Shown here: positions 25,345 to 33,521 of the stretch, one piece after another | How positions within the stretch are numbered: position 1 is the stretch's first letter | How the letters are laid out: the number at the start of each line of letters is the position of its first letter | DNA from: Flavobacterium aquiphilum | GTDB lineage: Bacteria; Bacteroidota; Bacteroidia; Flavobacteriales; Flavobacteriaceae | DNA: 64,000 bases | NCBI RefSeq assembly: GCF_027111335.1 | Contig: NZ_CP114288.1 | Coordinates: 2,852,001 to 2,916,000 of the forward strand | Direction of reading: 5' to 3' | Position numbers and translations under genes: made by a program | Notes under the pieces: generated by a model | Seen by the model: the letters and a program-made list of their open reading frames with translations, nothing else | Databases searched by the model: none | Told to the model about the DNA's origin: nothing

Positions 25345-25785
25345 ATGAAAAAAATAGTTGAATACCGCAAGCTACTTAACGTTGATAAAACAGTAGAACT
25401 TAAAGATTTAAAAACCATCTATCGTAATGCGATGAAAGATGCGCATCCCGATAAATTTCAAGGTGATGAAGCCGGTTTGAAAGAAGCTGAAGAAAACAGT
25501 AAAAAAATAATTGAAGCTTATCACTTCTTAGTGAGTATCAATCCAGCGACAATTAAGCAACTTTTACCTGAATATACTGAAACGATTAGTACATCAACAA
25601 TCACAGACTATAAATTTGTAGAGGGAAGATTGATTGTTAATTTCGCAAATGGAAGTATTTATGAATATATTAGTGTTCCTAAAGCGACTTATGTGAAAAT
25701 GGTAAACGCTGATTCTCCGGGAAGATTTGCAAAAAGACACATCTTTAATGCTTATCCTTGGAGAAAAACCACAACCCAAGAATAA
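25345..25785 (+). CDS. J-domain / KTSC-domain fusion protein
   Basis: 146 residues with two parts. The N-terminal part (about 1-70) is a compact J-domain with the HPD tripeptide in KDAHPDKFQGDEAGLKEAEE, which in DnaJ proteins stimulates DnaK. The C-terminal part (about 80-142) is a KTSC domain: ITDYKFVEGRLIVNFANGSIYEY, then VPKATYVKMVNADSPGRFAK and the end IFNAYPWRK. KTSC domains are thought to bind nucleic acid and occur beside lysyl-tRNA synthetase. The protein therefore could recruit DnaK to an RNA-linked target. Has its own promoter and terminator. Confidence 0.88.
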   Translation: MKKIVEYRKLLNVDKTVELKDLKTIYRNAMKDAHPDKFQGDEAGLKEAEENSKKIIEAYHFLVSINPATIKQLLPEYTETISTSTITDYKFVEGRLIVNFANGSIYEYISVPKATYVKMVNADSPGRFAKRHIFNAYPWRKTTTQE

Positions 25786-25806
25786 TTTTTTTAATAATTA
25801 TATAGA

Positions 25807-25836
25807 AAAGCGCTCTTTTAAAGGGCGTTTTTTTTT
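25807..25836 (+). terminator. Terminator after the KTSC gene
   Basis: Stem AAAAGCGCTC with GGGCGTTTTT (two wobble pairs) followed by a T run, 22 bases after the stop. Confidence 0.7.
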
Positions 25837-25956
25837 GAAATTATATAATATTTAGGTCATATTCATAAATATCAAAATTACAGTCGATTAGTATTTCTTT
25901 AACAAGTTTTTTATTAAATTTGTTGACCCTAATTAACTAAAACCTGACCAAAAAAA

Positions 25957-26184
25957 ATGAATGACCGTATTAACAGGTACAAAAGGCAGTATAAAAATGC
26001 CCTTAGAACCTACGAAAAATTGCAAATTACAAAAGACGAAATTAATTTTAAACTTGAATCAAATCCTGTTTGTTCGTATCTGCACAAAGATTTAAGAAAA
26101 GTCAATTTAGACATTACAATAACCCTGAATGAGATAGAACATATCGAATCATATCTCTTTGATTCAGCTCCTAAAAGTAACTAA
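25957..26184 (+). CDS. Small helical protein, unknown function
   Basis: 75 residues, basic and helical at the N-terminus (NRYKRQYKNALRTYEKLQ) with a predicted second helix (LHKDLRKVNLDITITLNEIEHIES). Probably a helical hairpin. No signal peptide or known family. The frame has a good ATG and lies alone between genes, so I list it with reduced confidence. Confidence 0.55.
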   Translation: MNDRINRYKRQYKNALRTYEKLQITKDEINFKLESNPVCSYLHKDLRKVNLDITITLNEIEHIESYLFDSAPKSN

Positions 26185-26352
26185 TTAAAAGTGTATTGGA
26201 TTTATAGCCTCTTTATTACTTTTATAAAGTGTAAATAATTCAATTTTTTCAAATTATAAACACAGAACAATTTGGTCTGTAATAACTTATGTTGCCTTGA
26301 AATTATAACATAAATTTAGGTACTAAAGTTATTGTTAGTTTATAAATTTAAA

Positions 26353-26360
26353 TACTTTTG
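26353..26360 (+). promoter_or_regulatory. -7 promoter element of the split TlpA gene
   Basis: TACTTTTG, 28 bases upstream of the ATG at 26389, so the gene is still likely transcribed. Confidence 0.5.
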
Positions 26361-26388
26361 TAACCTTAAAAACAATTAACTAATAAAA

Positions 26389-27552
26389 ATGAAAAAAATT
26401 ATTTTATTTCTTACTGCTACAGCATTACTTACTTCTTGTAGCAAAGACAAATACACTATTACCGGTGAAGCCCCAGGATTTGCAAACGGTAAAACTGTAA
26501 TCATGCAAACTACGCAAGAGAACGGTATGGGATTAATTGCTGTTGATACGGTAAAAATAGAAAATGGTAAATTTGAAATTAAAGGAAAAGCTGTAGAGCC
26601 TTCTTTCCATATGTTGCAAATTGAAGGAGCCCAAGGTTCAATCCCATTTATCTTAGAAAATGGTGATATTAAAATCGTTGTAAACAAAGACACAATTCAA
26701 AAATCTAAAATTTCAGGTACTTACAATAATGACGAGTATGTGAAATTCAACGAAGAAATTATTAAAATCCAAAAACCTTTGATGGATTTTCAAACAGCTA
26801 ACATGCAAAAAATGCAAACAGCTCAACAAACTAAAGATACTGCAACAATCAACAGTTTGATGAAAGAGTATACTAAAATCCAATCTGAAATTGGAAATAG
26901 TTCAAAAACTAAATATGTTGATTACGCTAATACACATCCAAAAGCTTTAATCAGTGCATTAATTATCCAATCAATGACTAATGATCCATCGGTAGATTCT
27001 AAAAAAATCGAAACTATGTACAATGGACTTGATGAATCATTGAAAAACTCTAAACCAGGGAAAGCAATTAAATTGAAAATTGCTCAATTGAAAATCCCTA
27101 GTGTTGGTGCTTCTGCTCCTGGAGCTGCTGCCCCAGCAACTAAATGAAGGACAGATTTCTCTGCTCCTAACCCGGAAGGGAAGAAAGTTTCTCTTAAGGA
27201 AAGTTTAGGAAAAGTTACTATTGTTGATTTTTGGGCTTCTTGGTGTGGTCCTTGTCGACATGAAAATCCTAATGTTGTAGCAATTTATAATGAATTACAT
27301 TCTAAAGGGCTTAATATAATTGGTGTTTCTCTAGATGAAGATCCTGTGAAATGGAAAGAAGCTATTGCAAAAGATAAACTAACCTGGACTCAGGTTTCTA
27401 ATCTAAAAGGTTGGGAAGATCCAATTGCAAAGCAATACAAAGTTGAAGCAATTCCAGCTACTTTTGTTCTTGATCAATCAGGAAATGTGGTTGCACAAGG
27501 TTTAAGAGGCGAAGAATTGAAAGCAAAAATCATAGAATTACTAAAGAAATAA
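26389..27552 (+). pseudogene. TlpA-type lipoprotein disulfide reductase split by an in-frame TGA
   Basis: The first part (26389-27144) is a lipoprotein: signal KKIILFLTATALLTSC with lipobox Cys, then a DUF4369-type domain (about 20-125) and a helical linker ending GASAPGAAAPATK. A TGA at 27145-27147 ends the frame, yet the same frame continues without further stops to 27552 and encodes a complete thioredoxin domain (FSAPNPEGKKVSLKE, VDFWASWCGPC, VGVSLDEDPVKW, AIPATFVLDQSG). Without the TGA the product would be 387 residues, the normal layout for envelope thiol-disulfide reductases that supply reducing power to cytochrome and sulfur chemistry. The next in-frame ATG (27346) lies after the CxxC site, so translation restart would lose activity. 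Either a recent nonsense mutation, a sequencing error or a read-through site. Confidence 0.85.
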
Positions 27553-27574
27553 CCATTTTTAGTCTTTCAGAATA

Positions 27575-27606
27575 AAAAATCTCCCTTGTGGAGATTTTTT
27601 ATTTTA
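27575..27606 (+). terminator. Terminator after the TlpA-type gene
   Basis: Stem AAAAAATCTC/GAGATTTTTT with loop CCTTGTG, 23 bases after the stop at 27552, directly before a T-rich run. Confidence 0.75.
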
Positions 27607-27656
27607 TTCAATTCCAACGTATTAAAAATAATATTAAAATAAAGTGCAAAAAAAGT

Positions 27657-27686
27657 TTGTATAACTAAAAAGTGTCTCTATATTTG
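27657..27686 (+). promoter_or_regulatory. Complete -33/-7 promoter of tRNA-Tyr
   Basis: TTTG at 27657-27660 and TATATTTG at 27679-27686, spaced 18 bases, match the Bacteroidota TTTG/TAnnTTTG pair and lie 40 bases before the tRNA. Confidence 0.65.
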
Positions 27687-27726
27687 CACCCGGTTAACGC
27701 AATGAGCGCTACTAAACACAAGGCTT

Positions 27727-27807
27727 GGGAAGATACTCAAGCGGCCAACGAGGACGGACTGTAAATCCGTTGGGTAACCTTCGCAGGTTCGAATCCTGCT
27801 CTTCCCA
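27727..27807 (+). tRNA. tRNA-Tyr (anticodon GTA)
   Basis: Cloverleaf visible: acceptor GGGAAGA pairs with TCTTCCC, D-loop CTCAAGCGGCCAACGAG, anticodon stem ACGGA/TCCGT around loop CTGTAAA (anticodon GTA), a class II long variable arm, and T arm GCAGG-TTCGAAT-CCTGC. The CCA end is not encoded. Confidence 0.95.
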
Positions 27808-27810
27808 CAA

Positions 27811-27842
27811 AACGCTTCAAGATATTTGAAGCGTTTTTTTTA
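27811..27842 (+). terminator. Terminator after tRNA-Tyr
   Basis: Perfect 10-bp stem AACGCTTCAA/TTGAAGCGTT followed by eight T. Confidence 0.8.
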
Positions 27843-27856
27843 TTCAAAAAATTAAA

Positions 27857-27898
27857 TTAAAATCCCATCTCATTTTTTAAAACAAGATGGGATTTTAA
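27857..27898 (-). terminator. Terminator of the SIMPL gene
   Basis: Perfect 14-bp stem TTAAAATCCCATCT/AGATGGGATTTTAA with T-rich flanks on both sides, 20 bases past the stop of the minus-strand gene. Confidence 0.7.
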
Positions 27899-27918
27899 TT
27901 TTATATAAGTGATGAATT

Positions 27919-28608
27919 TTAGTCCAATTTAAAACTCACACTTACATTGGCAGTAATTTCGATTTCTCCAACAGCCATAGTTTCTTTTGGAGCTGCATCC
28001 ATTGATTCAGCTCTCATCGATTTCATAGCAAATACAGGCTGAGGATAGTATGTTTGTGAATTATCGTTAATTGTTATCGCTGAGCCTATTTTTTGCCCTA
28101 AAACAGATACATAGTCCTCAGCTTTCGTTTTTGCCTCCTTCATAGCTAATTTTCGTGCTTCTGCTTGATGTTGTGCCAGCTTTGATGATTGGAAAGTAAC
28201 ATTGTCAATTCTGTTGATTCCTTTATCGACTAATTCTTCCATAAGTTCATCATACTTCGATAAATCACGTAAAAGGATTTCTATTGTTTGTGTGGCATTG
28301 TAATTATGTTTCTTTTTCTCATAATCATACTGAGGATTCAGGGAAACTCTTTTAGTTTTATAATCAGCTGGAGCCAAATCCATACTTTTAATTAATTTCA
28401 AAACAGCTTCCATTTGTTGGTCATTTTGTTTTTTTACATCTTTAGCATTTGTTCCTTTGGTTTCGACTGTTGCCAGAATAAGGACCTGATCGGGAGTTAC
28501 TTTTACTTTTCCTTCCCCCATAACACTTATTTGAGGAATAGGTTTGGTTTCCTGGCTATATGCCAAAACTGTAAAAAGGCAGATAAAAGACAAAATTGTT
28601 TTTTTCAT
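27919..28608 (-). CDS. SIMPL-domain (DUF541) periplasmic protein
   Basis: 229 residues. An N-terminal signal peptide (MKKTILSFICLFTVLAYSQ) is followed by the SIMPL/DUF541 fold: ISVMGEGKVKVTPDQVLILATVE, then the central pattern NVTFQSSKLAQHQAEARKLAMKEAKTKAEDYVS, then the C-terminal strand IEITANVSVSFKL. This family forms a periplasmic oligomer; members include BP26/OMP28 and the E. coli YggE, linked to oxidative stress. Own terminator; a rhomboid protease gene lies 30 bases upstream on the same strand, so they may share a transcript. Confidence 0.9.
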   Translation of the reverse strand: MKKTILSFICLFTVLAYSQETKPIPQISVMGEGKVKVTPDQVLILATVETKGTNAKDVKKQNDQQMEAVLKLIKSMDLAPADYKTKRVSLNPQYDYEKKKHNYNATQTIEILLRDLSKYDELMEELVDKGINRIDNVTFQSSKLAQHQAEARKLAMKEAKTKAEDYVSVLGQKIGSAITINDNSQTYYPQPVFAMKSMRAESMDAAPKETMAVGEIEITANVSVSFKLD

Positions 28609-28638
28609 GATATTGATGATTATTGATTAAAATTTAAT

Positions 28639-29277
28639 TTAAAGCTTTCCTGTTTTTGCCATTGCAAAAAGAAAAATGATAGGTATAGCTAATAAAACGG
28701 TCATTAAGGTGTGTTCTTGTATTAATTCAGGGTTTCTTACAAGAGTTATCAAATAACCTCCCATAGCGCCTCCAAAATGAGCCGTATGGCCTATGTTATC
28801 ATTTTTTGCTTTCATCCCATAAATAGAATACAATAAATACAAAATTCCGAATATGTAAGCAGGTATTGGAATGATAAAATATAGACCTAACATCATATCC
28901 GGTTGTAATAAAATTGCCGAATACAAAACTCCGGTTACAGCTCCAGAAGCACCTACAGCTCGATAGCTATAGTCGTTTTTATGAAATGACATGGTTAATA
29001 AGCTACCAAAAATCAAACTACCAAAATAAACGAGAATAAATGAAAGATTTCCTAAATAACTAAAAACAACTGGAGCAAAGAAATAAAGCGTTAACATATT
29101 AAACAACAAGTGTCCCATATCAGCATGCAGAAATCCTGATGAAATCATTCGAATTTGTTCTCCGGCACGGATACTTCCAACATGGAACTCGTATTTCCTA
29201 AAAAATGCATAATCATTAAATCCTTTATAACTTATCAATACATTGGCGACAATAATTCCAATAAAAATGGCATTCAT
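28639..29277 (-). CDS. Rhomboid-family intramembrane serine protease
   Basis: 212 residues, six predicted membrane helices. The active-site Ser is in GASGAVTG (about residue 110) and the His in HTAHFGGAMGG (about 167), the Ser/His dyad of rhomboids. The loop ISSGFLHADMGHLLFNMLTL (about 45-65) carries the conserved HxxxN region. Rhomboids cut transmembrane substrates inside the bilayer. Substrate unknown. Followed after 30 bases by a SIMPL protein gene. Confidence 0.92.
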   Translation of the reverse strand: MNAIFIGIIVANVLISYKGFNDYAFFRKYEFHVGSIRAGEQIRMISSGFLHADMGHLLFNMLTLYFFAPVVFSYLGNLSFILVYFGSLIFGSLLTMSFHKNDYSYRAVGASGAVTGVLYSAILLQPDMMLGLYFIIPIPAYIFGILYLLYSIYGMKAKNDNIGHTAHFGGAMGGYLITLVRNPELIQEHTLMTVLLAIPIIFLFAMAKTGKL

Positions 29278-29376
29278 ATAAATGTAGGTTTTAAAATTTT
29301 AACGTAAATCTAATTAATATTATAATTTCTATTAATAAAGAAATCATAAACTATTTATGAATGCAAATTAAAAAAC

Positions 29377-29384
29377 TATATTTG
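29377..29384 (+). promoter_or_regulatory. -7 promoter element deciding the start of the first acyltransferase
   Basis: TATATTTG lies between two in-frame ATGs (29361 and 29400), so the downstream ATG is the likely start. Confidence 0.55.
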
Positions 29385-29399
29385 GAGAAATATATAATA

Positions 29400-30269
29400 A
29401 TGAAATACATTGTTTACCTAATTGTTTACCCTATTTTATGGTGTATTTCAATCTTACCTTTTCGCTTACTCTATCTTTTTTCAGATTTTGTTTATATCAT
29501 CGTTTACCAACTTATTGGTTATCGAAAAAAAACGGTCCGCAATAATTTAGCGTTAACCCTGCCTCATTTATCCAATGAAGAACGATTAGTTGTTGAAAAA
29601 AAATTCTATCATCATTTGTGTGATATGTTCCTCGAAATGATAAAAACAATGACTATTTCCAAGAAAGAAATATGCAAAAGATATTCTTTTACAAATTTTG
29701 AAGTTTATGCCGAATTAGAAAAGCAGGACAAAAGCGTTGCCATCATGTGCGCCCATTATGCCAGTTACGAATGGGTTGTTTCCATGAATTACTTCACTAA
29801 ATTTCATGGTTATGGAATTTACAAACAAATAAAAAATCCGTATTTTGATAAATTGGTACATTCCATTCGATCTAAATTTAATGCGACTCTAATCACTACC
29901 AAAGAAACGATTCCAACAATCATAAACAATAACAAAAATAAAAAGCTATCGGTTTATGGCTTTGCCGGCGATCAATCGCCAAAAGAGAACAGTGCGCACC
30001 ATTGGACAAAATTTATGGGAATCGAAGTGCCTGTACACACCGGTGCAGAAATGTTGGCAAAAAAATACAACATGAACGTTGTCTTTCTTAAAACAAAAAA
30101 AGTAAAACGCGGATATTATGAGGCTACTTTGGAAGTGCTTTCCGAAAATGCAAAGGAAGTACCTAGTTATGAACTAACCGATTTGTTTTTAAAACGTGTG
30201 GAAGAACAAATTTATGAATCCCCTGAATATTACCTGTGGACGCATAAGCGATGGAAACACAGAAGGTAG
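29400..30269 (+). CDS. LpxL-like lipid A/lysophospholipid acyltransferase, copy 1
   Basis: About 289 residues. The N-terminus is a membrane anchor (MKYIVYLIVYPILWCISILP), and the catalytic HX4E motif is HYASYEW near 115, as in LpxL/HtrB-type late acyltransferases that add acyl chains to lipid A at the inner membrane. Other family blocks are GYRKKTVRNNL near 45, GDQSPKEN near 195 and the end YYLWTHKRWKHRR. Followed by a close paralogue that shares most of the sequence, so the pair arose by tandem duplication. The actual acceptor lipid is unproven. Confidence 0.9.
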   Translation: MKYIVYLIVYPILWCISILPFRLLYLFSDFVYIIVYQLIGYRKKTVRNNLALTLPHLSNEERLVVEKKFYHHLCDMFLEMIKTMTISKKEICKRYSFTNFEVYAELEKQDKSVAIMCAHYASYEWVVSMNYFTKFHGYGIYKQIKNPYFDKLVHSIRSKFNATLITTKETIPTIINNNKNKKLSVYGFAGDQSPKENSAHHWTKFMGIEVPVHTGAEMLAKKYNMNVVFLKTKKVKRGYYEATLEVLSENAKEVPSYELTDLFLKRVEEQIYESPEYYLWTHKRWKHRR

Positions 30270-30341
30270 TTTTCTAAGGCAAATATGTTCAAAAAGAATA
30301 GCTCATAAATTGTAAACTACTTATAAAAAATATTATTTATT

Positions 30342-30349
30342 TATATTTG
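30342..30349 (+). promoter_or_regulatory. -7 promoter element of the second acyltransferase
   Basis: TATATTTG, 16 bases before the ATG at 30366; the second copy therefore has its own promoter, with the same sequence as that of copy 1. Confidence 0.55.
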
Positions 30350-30365
30350 CATAAATTTCTAATAA

Positions 30366-31235
30366 ATGCAATACCTCATATATTTACTTGCATATCCAAT
30401 AATTTGGACAATTTCGATGCTTCCTTTTAGATTGTTGTATCTGTTTTCAGATTTTGTTTATATCATTGTCTATCGAATCATTGGTTATCGTAAAAGAACG
30501 GTTCGTAAAAACCTTGGCTTGGCATTGCCTCATTTATCTAACAAGGAACTTTTAATCATAGAAAAAAAGTTTTATCGTCACATGTGTGATATGTTTCTTG
30601 AAATGATAAAAACAATGAATATTTCTAAGGAAGAAATTTGCAAAAGATTTGTCTTTAAAAATATTGAAATTTATAAGGAACTTGAAAAACAAGGGAAAAG
30701 TATTGCAGTTATCTGCTCACATTATGCCAGCTATGAGTGGATTATTTCGATGAATTATTATTCGGATTTTGCTGGATATGGAATTTACAAACAAATAAAA
30801 AATCCGTATTTTGACAAATTAGTTCATAAAATACGTTCTCGATTCAATGCCAAATTGATCACTACTAGACAAACAGTACCTACAATTATCAATAATGCCA
30901 AAAATAATGTGCTGTCGTTGTACGGTTTTGCAAGTGATCAATCGCCAAAAGCAAAAGGAGCAATGCATTGGGCCAAATTTATGGGGATAGACGTTCCTGT
31001 TCATGTAGGAGCCGAAATGTTGTCCAAAAGATACAATATGATTTTGCTTTATCTTAATACGAAAAAGGTAAAACGAGGGTATTATGAAGCTACACTGGAA
31101 GTTCTTTCTGAAAACCCAAAAGAAGTTCCTGATTTTCAGCTTACAGACCAATATTTAAAACTTTTGGAAAAACAGATTTATGAAGCTCCAGAATTTTATT
31201 TGTGGACACATAAAAGATGGAAATACAGAAGATAA
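30366..31235 (+). CDS. LpxL-like acyltransferase, copy 2
   Basis: 289 residues, the same length and architecture as the gene just upstream: N-terminal anchor (MQYLIYLLAYPIIWTISMLP), HYASYEW near 115, SDQSPKAKGA near 195, and the end FYLWTHKRWKYRR. Most substitutions between copies are conservative. The separate promoter and the divergence suggest that the copies may be used in different conditions or for different acyl chains, but this is inference. A strong terminator follows. Confidence 0.9.
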   Translation: MQYLIYLLAYPIIWTISMLPFRLLYLFSDFVYIIVYRIIGYRKRTVRKNLGLALPHLSNKELLIIEKKFYRHMCDMFLEMIKTMNISKEEICKRFVFKNIEIYKELEKQGKSIAVICSHYASYEWIISMNYYSDFAGYGIYKQIKNPYFDKLVHKIRSRFNAKLITTRQTVPTIINNAKNNVLSLYGFASDQSPKAKGAMHWAKFMGIDVPVHVGAEMLSKRYNMILLYLNTKKVKRGYYEATLEVLSENPKEVPDFQLTDQYLKLLEKQIYEAPEFYLWTHKRWKYRR

Positions 31236-31289
31236 GATTTTAAATTTCAGATTGCTGATTTTAGAATTTGGATTGCTTAATAAAAAAAC

Positions 31290-31332
31290 AAAACACCGTT
31301 TCAAAAATTCATTTCGAAACGGTGTTTTTATT
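31290..31332 (+). terminator. Terminator after the acyltransferase pair
   Basis: Perfect 13-bp stem AAAACACCGTTTC/GAAACGGTGTTTT with a 13-base loop, T-rich 3' flank; also usable by the convergent gene at 31375. Confidence 0.8.
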
Positions 31333-31374
31333 TTATTAAAAGTTTAGAATTTGATGTCTTAAAAATTAGATTAT

Positions 31375-32862
31375 TTAAAGAGAAAACCAATGATCTACTA
31401 ATTTATCTTCAATTGCCTGAGCTTCTTTGTGTAAAAACTCATTGGTATCTTTATCATAATCATAATCCAATACCCAGTCTTTATGATTTTCGGCTAAGGA
31501 TTTGATACTGTTACAAACATATTCAATTTCATCTGTAGTAGTTGTTGGGTGTATTGACATCCTGATCCAACCCGGTTTTTTAATCAAATCTCCCAAAGTA
31601 ATTTCGTCTATCAGCTTATTTGAAGTTTCTTGGTCTACGTGCAGTAAAAAATGCCCGTAAGTACCAGCGCAACTGCAACCTCCACGAGTCTGTATTCCGA
31701 ATTTATCGTTTAATAATTTTACACCCAAATTAAAGTGTAGGTCTTCAATAAAAAATGAAATAACGCCTAATCTGTTACGATGTTGTCCGGCAAGAATTTT
31801 GATATTTGGAATATTTTCAAGTGAATCAAAAACATATTCTACGATTTCATGTTCTCGTTTCAAGATATTTTCAACTCCCATTTGTTCCTTTAGTTGAATC
31901 GCCAAAGCAGTTTTTATAACCTGAAGAAATCCTGGAGTACCACCATCTTCCCTATCTTCGATATTGTCAATGTATTTATGTTCGCCCCACGGATTTGTCC
32001 AAGAAACAGTTCCTCCTCCCGGACAATCAGGAACCATATTGTGGTATAATTTTTTATTGAATACTAAAACTCCCGAAGTTCCAGGTCCTCCCAAGAACTT
32101 ATGAGGTGAAAAGAAAACAGCATCCAAATACGATTCTGCATCTTCGGGATGCATATCGATTTTAACATAGGGCCCTGAACAAGCAAAATCCACAAAACAA
32201 ACACCATTATGTTGATGCATTAATTTAGCAGCTTGATGATAAGGTGTTTTAATTCCTGTTACATTAGAACACGAAGTTATGGAAGCAATTTTATATGGTC
32301 TGTCTTTATATTTTTCCAATAAAAAAGCCAAATTGTCCAAACTAAAAAGCCCTTCTTCACAGGAAGGGATAACTTCAACATCGGCAATGGTTTCTAGCCA
32401 AGAAGTTTGATTGGAATGGTGCTCCATGTGCGAAATAAAAACAATTGGTTTTTTTTCGGCAGGAATATTGAAGTATTTTGTTAGATTTTCTGGAACTTTC
32501 AAACCTAAAATACGTTGAAATTTATTAACTACTCCTGTCATTCCTGTTCCATCGGTTATTAAAACATCTTCAGGACTAGCATTTACATGTTTCTTGATGA
32601 TATTTCGGGCATGATGATAGGATTTCGTCATTGCTGTTCCTGAAACGGTAGTTTCGGTATGGGTATTGGCTACAAAAGGCCCAAATTCATTCATTAGTTT
32701 TTCTTCGATAGGACGGTACAAACGGCCACTGGCTGTCCAATCGGTGTAAATGATTTTTTGAAAACCAAAAGGAGATTCGAAACCTTGCTCGATTCCGATA
32801 ATATTTTCTCTAAACTGTTGAAAATACAATTCTAATTGTGTTGTAACTTTTGTCGAGGCCAT
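31375..32862 (-). CDS. Aminotransferase class V-fold PLP enzyme
   Basis: 495 residues of the cysteine-desulfurase/selenocysteine-lyase superfamily. The PLP Lys is in FFSPHKFLGGPGTSG near 253; other core blocks are IYTDWTASGRLYRPIEEKL near 35, ITDGTGMTGVVNKF near 105, SHMEHHSNQTSW near 145 and CFVDFACSGPYV near 225. A Cys-containing loop RGGCSCAGTYGHFLL near 400 lies where cysteine desulfurases keep their catalytic Cys. At 495 residues it is longer than IscS/SufS (about 400). The reaction is not defined; sulfur mobilisation from cysteine is one possibility. TATATTTG at 32881-32888 is the promoter. Confidence 0.85.
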   Translation of the reverse strand: MASTKVTTQLELYFQQFRENIIGIEQGFESPFGFQKIIYTDWTASGRLYRPIEEKLMNEFGPFVANTHTETTVSGTAMTKSYHHARNIIKKHVNASPEDVLITDGTGMTGVVNKFQRILGLKVPENLTKYFNIPAEKKPIVFISHMEHHSNQTSWLETIADVEVIPSCEEGLFSLDNLAFLLEKYKDRPYKIASITSCSNVTGIKTPYHQAAKLMHQHNGVCFVDFACSGPYVKIDMHPEDAESYLDAVFFSPHKFLGGPGTSGVLVFNKKLYHNMVPDCPGGGTVSWTNPWGEHKYIDNIEDREDGGTPGFLQVIKTALAIQLKEQMGVENILKREHEIVEYVFDSLENIPNIKILAGQHRNRLGVISFFIEDLHFNLGVKLLNDKFGIQTRGGCSCAGTYGHFLLHVDQETSNKLIDEITLGDLIKKPGWIRMSIHPTTTTDEIEYVCNSIKSLAENHKDWVLDYDYDKDTNEFLHKEAQAIEDKLVDHWFSL

Positions 32863-32880
32863 TTTCTTTTAATTTGACTC

Positions 32881-32888
32881 CAAATATA
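32881..32888 (-). promoter_or_regulatory. -7 promoter element of the class V enzyme
   Basis: Minus-strand TATATTTG, 18 bases before the ATG at 32862. Confidence 0.55.
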
Positions 32889-33139
32889 TTGTTTTTTAAT
32901 TAATTTCAAACATTTGGCTGTTTTCGCTTTTAAAAGTTTTTGGGGTTAATAACCAGAGTATTATCATTTTTTAACTGATTTAAATATGTTTTTTGTCAAA
33001 AGTTTAAAAATTAAAGCTTAAAAATCCTTTCAATAATACTGAGTTTTGATTTAGTAAAACATTGTTTAAACTGAAACAAATTGTTTTAAAAAATTCAAAA
33101 AAAAGCCTGCTTTAATTTTCTTAGTAATTCATAAAAAAA

Positions 33140-33147
33140 TATATTTG
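33140..33147 (+). promoter_or_regulatory. -7 promoter element of tRNA-Pro
   Basis: TATATTTG, 11 bases before the mature tRNA 5' end. Confidence 0.55.
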
Positions 33148-33158
33148 CAATCAAAATT

Positions 33159-33232
33159 CGGGATGTAGCGCAGCCTGGTAGCGTACTAGCATGGGGTGCT
33201 AGGGGTCGCTGGTTCGAATCCAGTCATCCCGA
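33159..33232 (+). tRNA. tRNA-Pro (anticodon GGG)
   Basis: Acceptor CGGGATG pairs with CATCCCG; anticodon stem CTAGC/GCTAG around loop ATGGGGT gives anticodon GGG; T arm GCTGG-TTCGAAT-CCAGT. 74 nt, CCA not encoded. Confidence 0.93.
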
Positions 33233-33239
33233 CTTCCAT

Positions 33240-33269
33240 AAAAAAAGAGGCTTTTTTGCCTCTTTTTTT
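33240..33269 (+). terminator. Terminator after tRNA-Pro
   Basis: Stem AAAAAAGAGGC/GCCTCTTTTTT with a short T loop. Confidence 0.75.
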
Positions 33270-33468
33270 ATGAAACACCCAACAAGAGTGTCCATTGTTT
33301 TTTTTGAAATATGTCTTTGTATTCGAAACACGCAATGCTCTGCTCCTACTTTTCTAGGTATTATTGGTTACAAAAAAAGTGACTAATAGTAGAAGAAATA
33401 ACTTTTTCATTAGATCTACTATTTGCCACAAAGGTTTATTTTTTTGACATTACCTTTTTTAGCTTAAT

Positions 33469-33508
33469 GGACAAATACGGCACCTTTTCAGAATACCGTA
33501 TTTTATCC
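33469..33508 (-). terminator. Hairpin after the metalloprotease-DUF3347 end of the Sus-like locus
   Basis: Stem GGACAAATACGG with CCGTATTTTATCC (one bulge), 14 bases past the last stop of the locus. There is no clear T run on the minus strand, so it may be a 3' stabilising hairpin and not an intrinsic terminator. Confidence 0.45.
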
Positions 33509-33521
33509 ACTAATTCAATTT

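Noticed and set aside
27145..27147. The UGA in the TlpA-type gene as a selenocysteine codon
   Set aside because: It falls in a low-complexity linker and not at a catalytic position, and no SECIS-like hairpin is evident just downstream.
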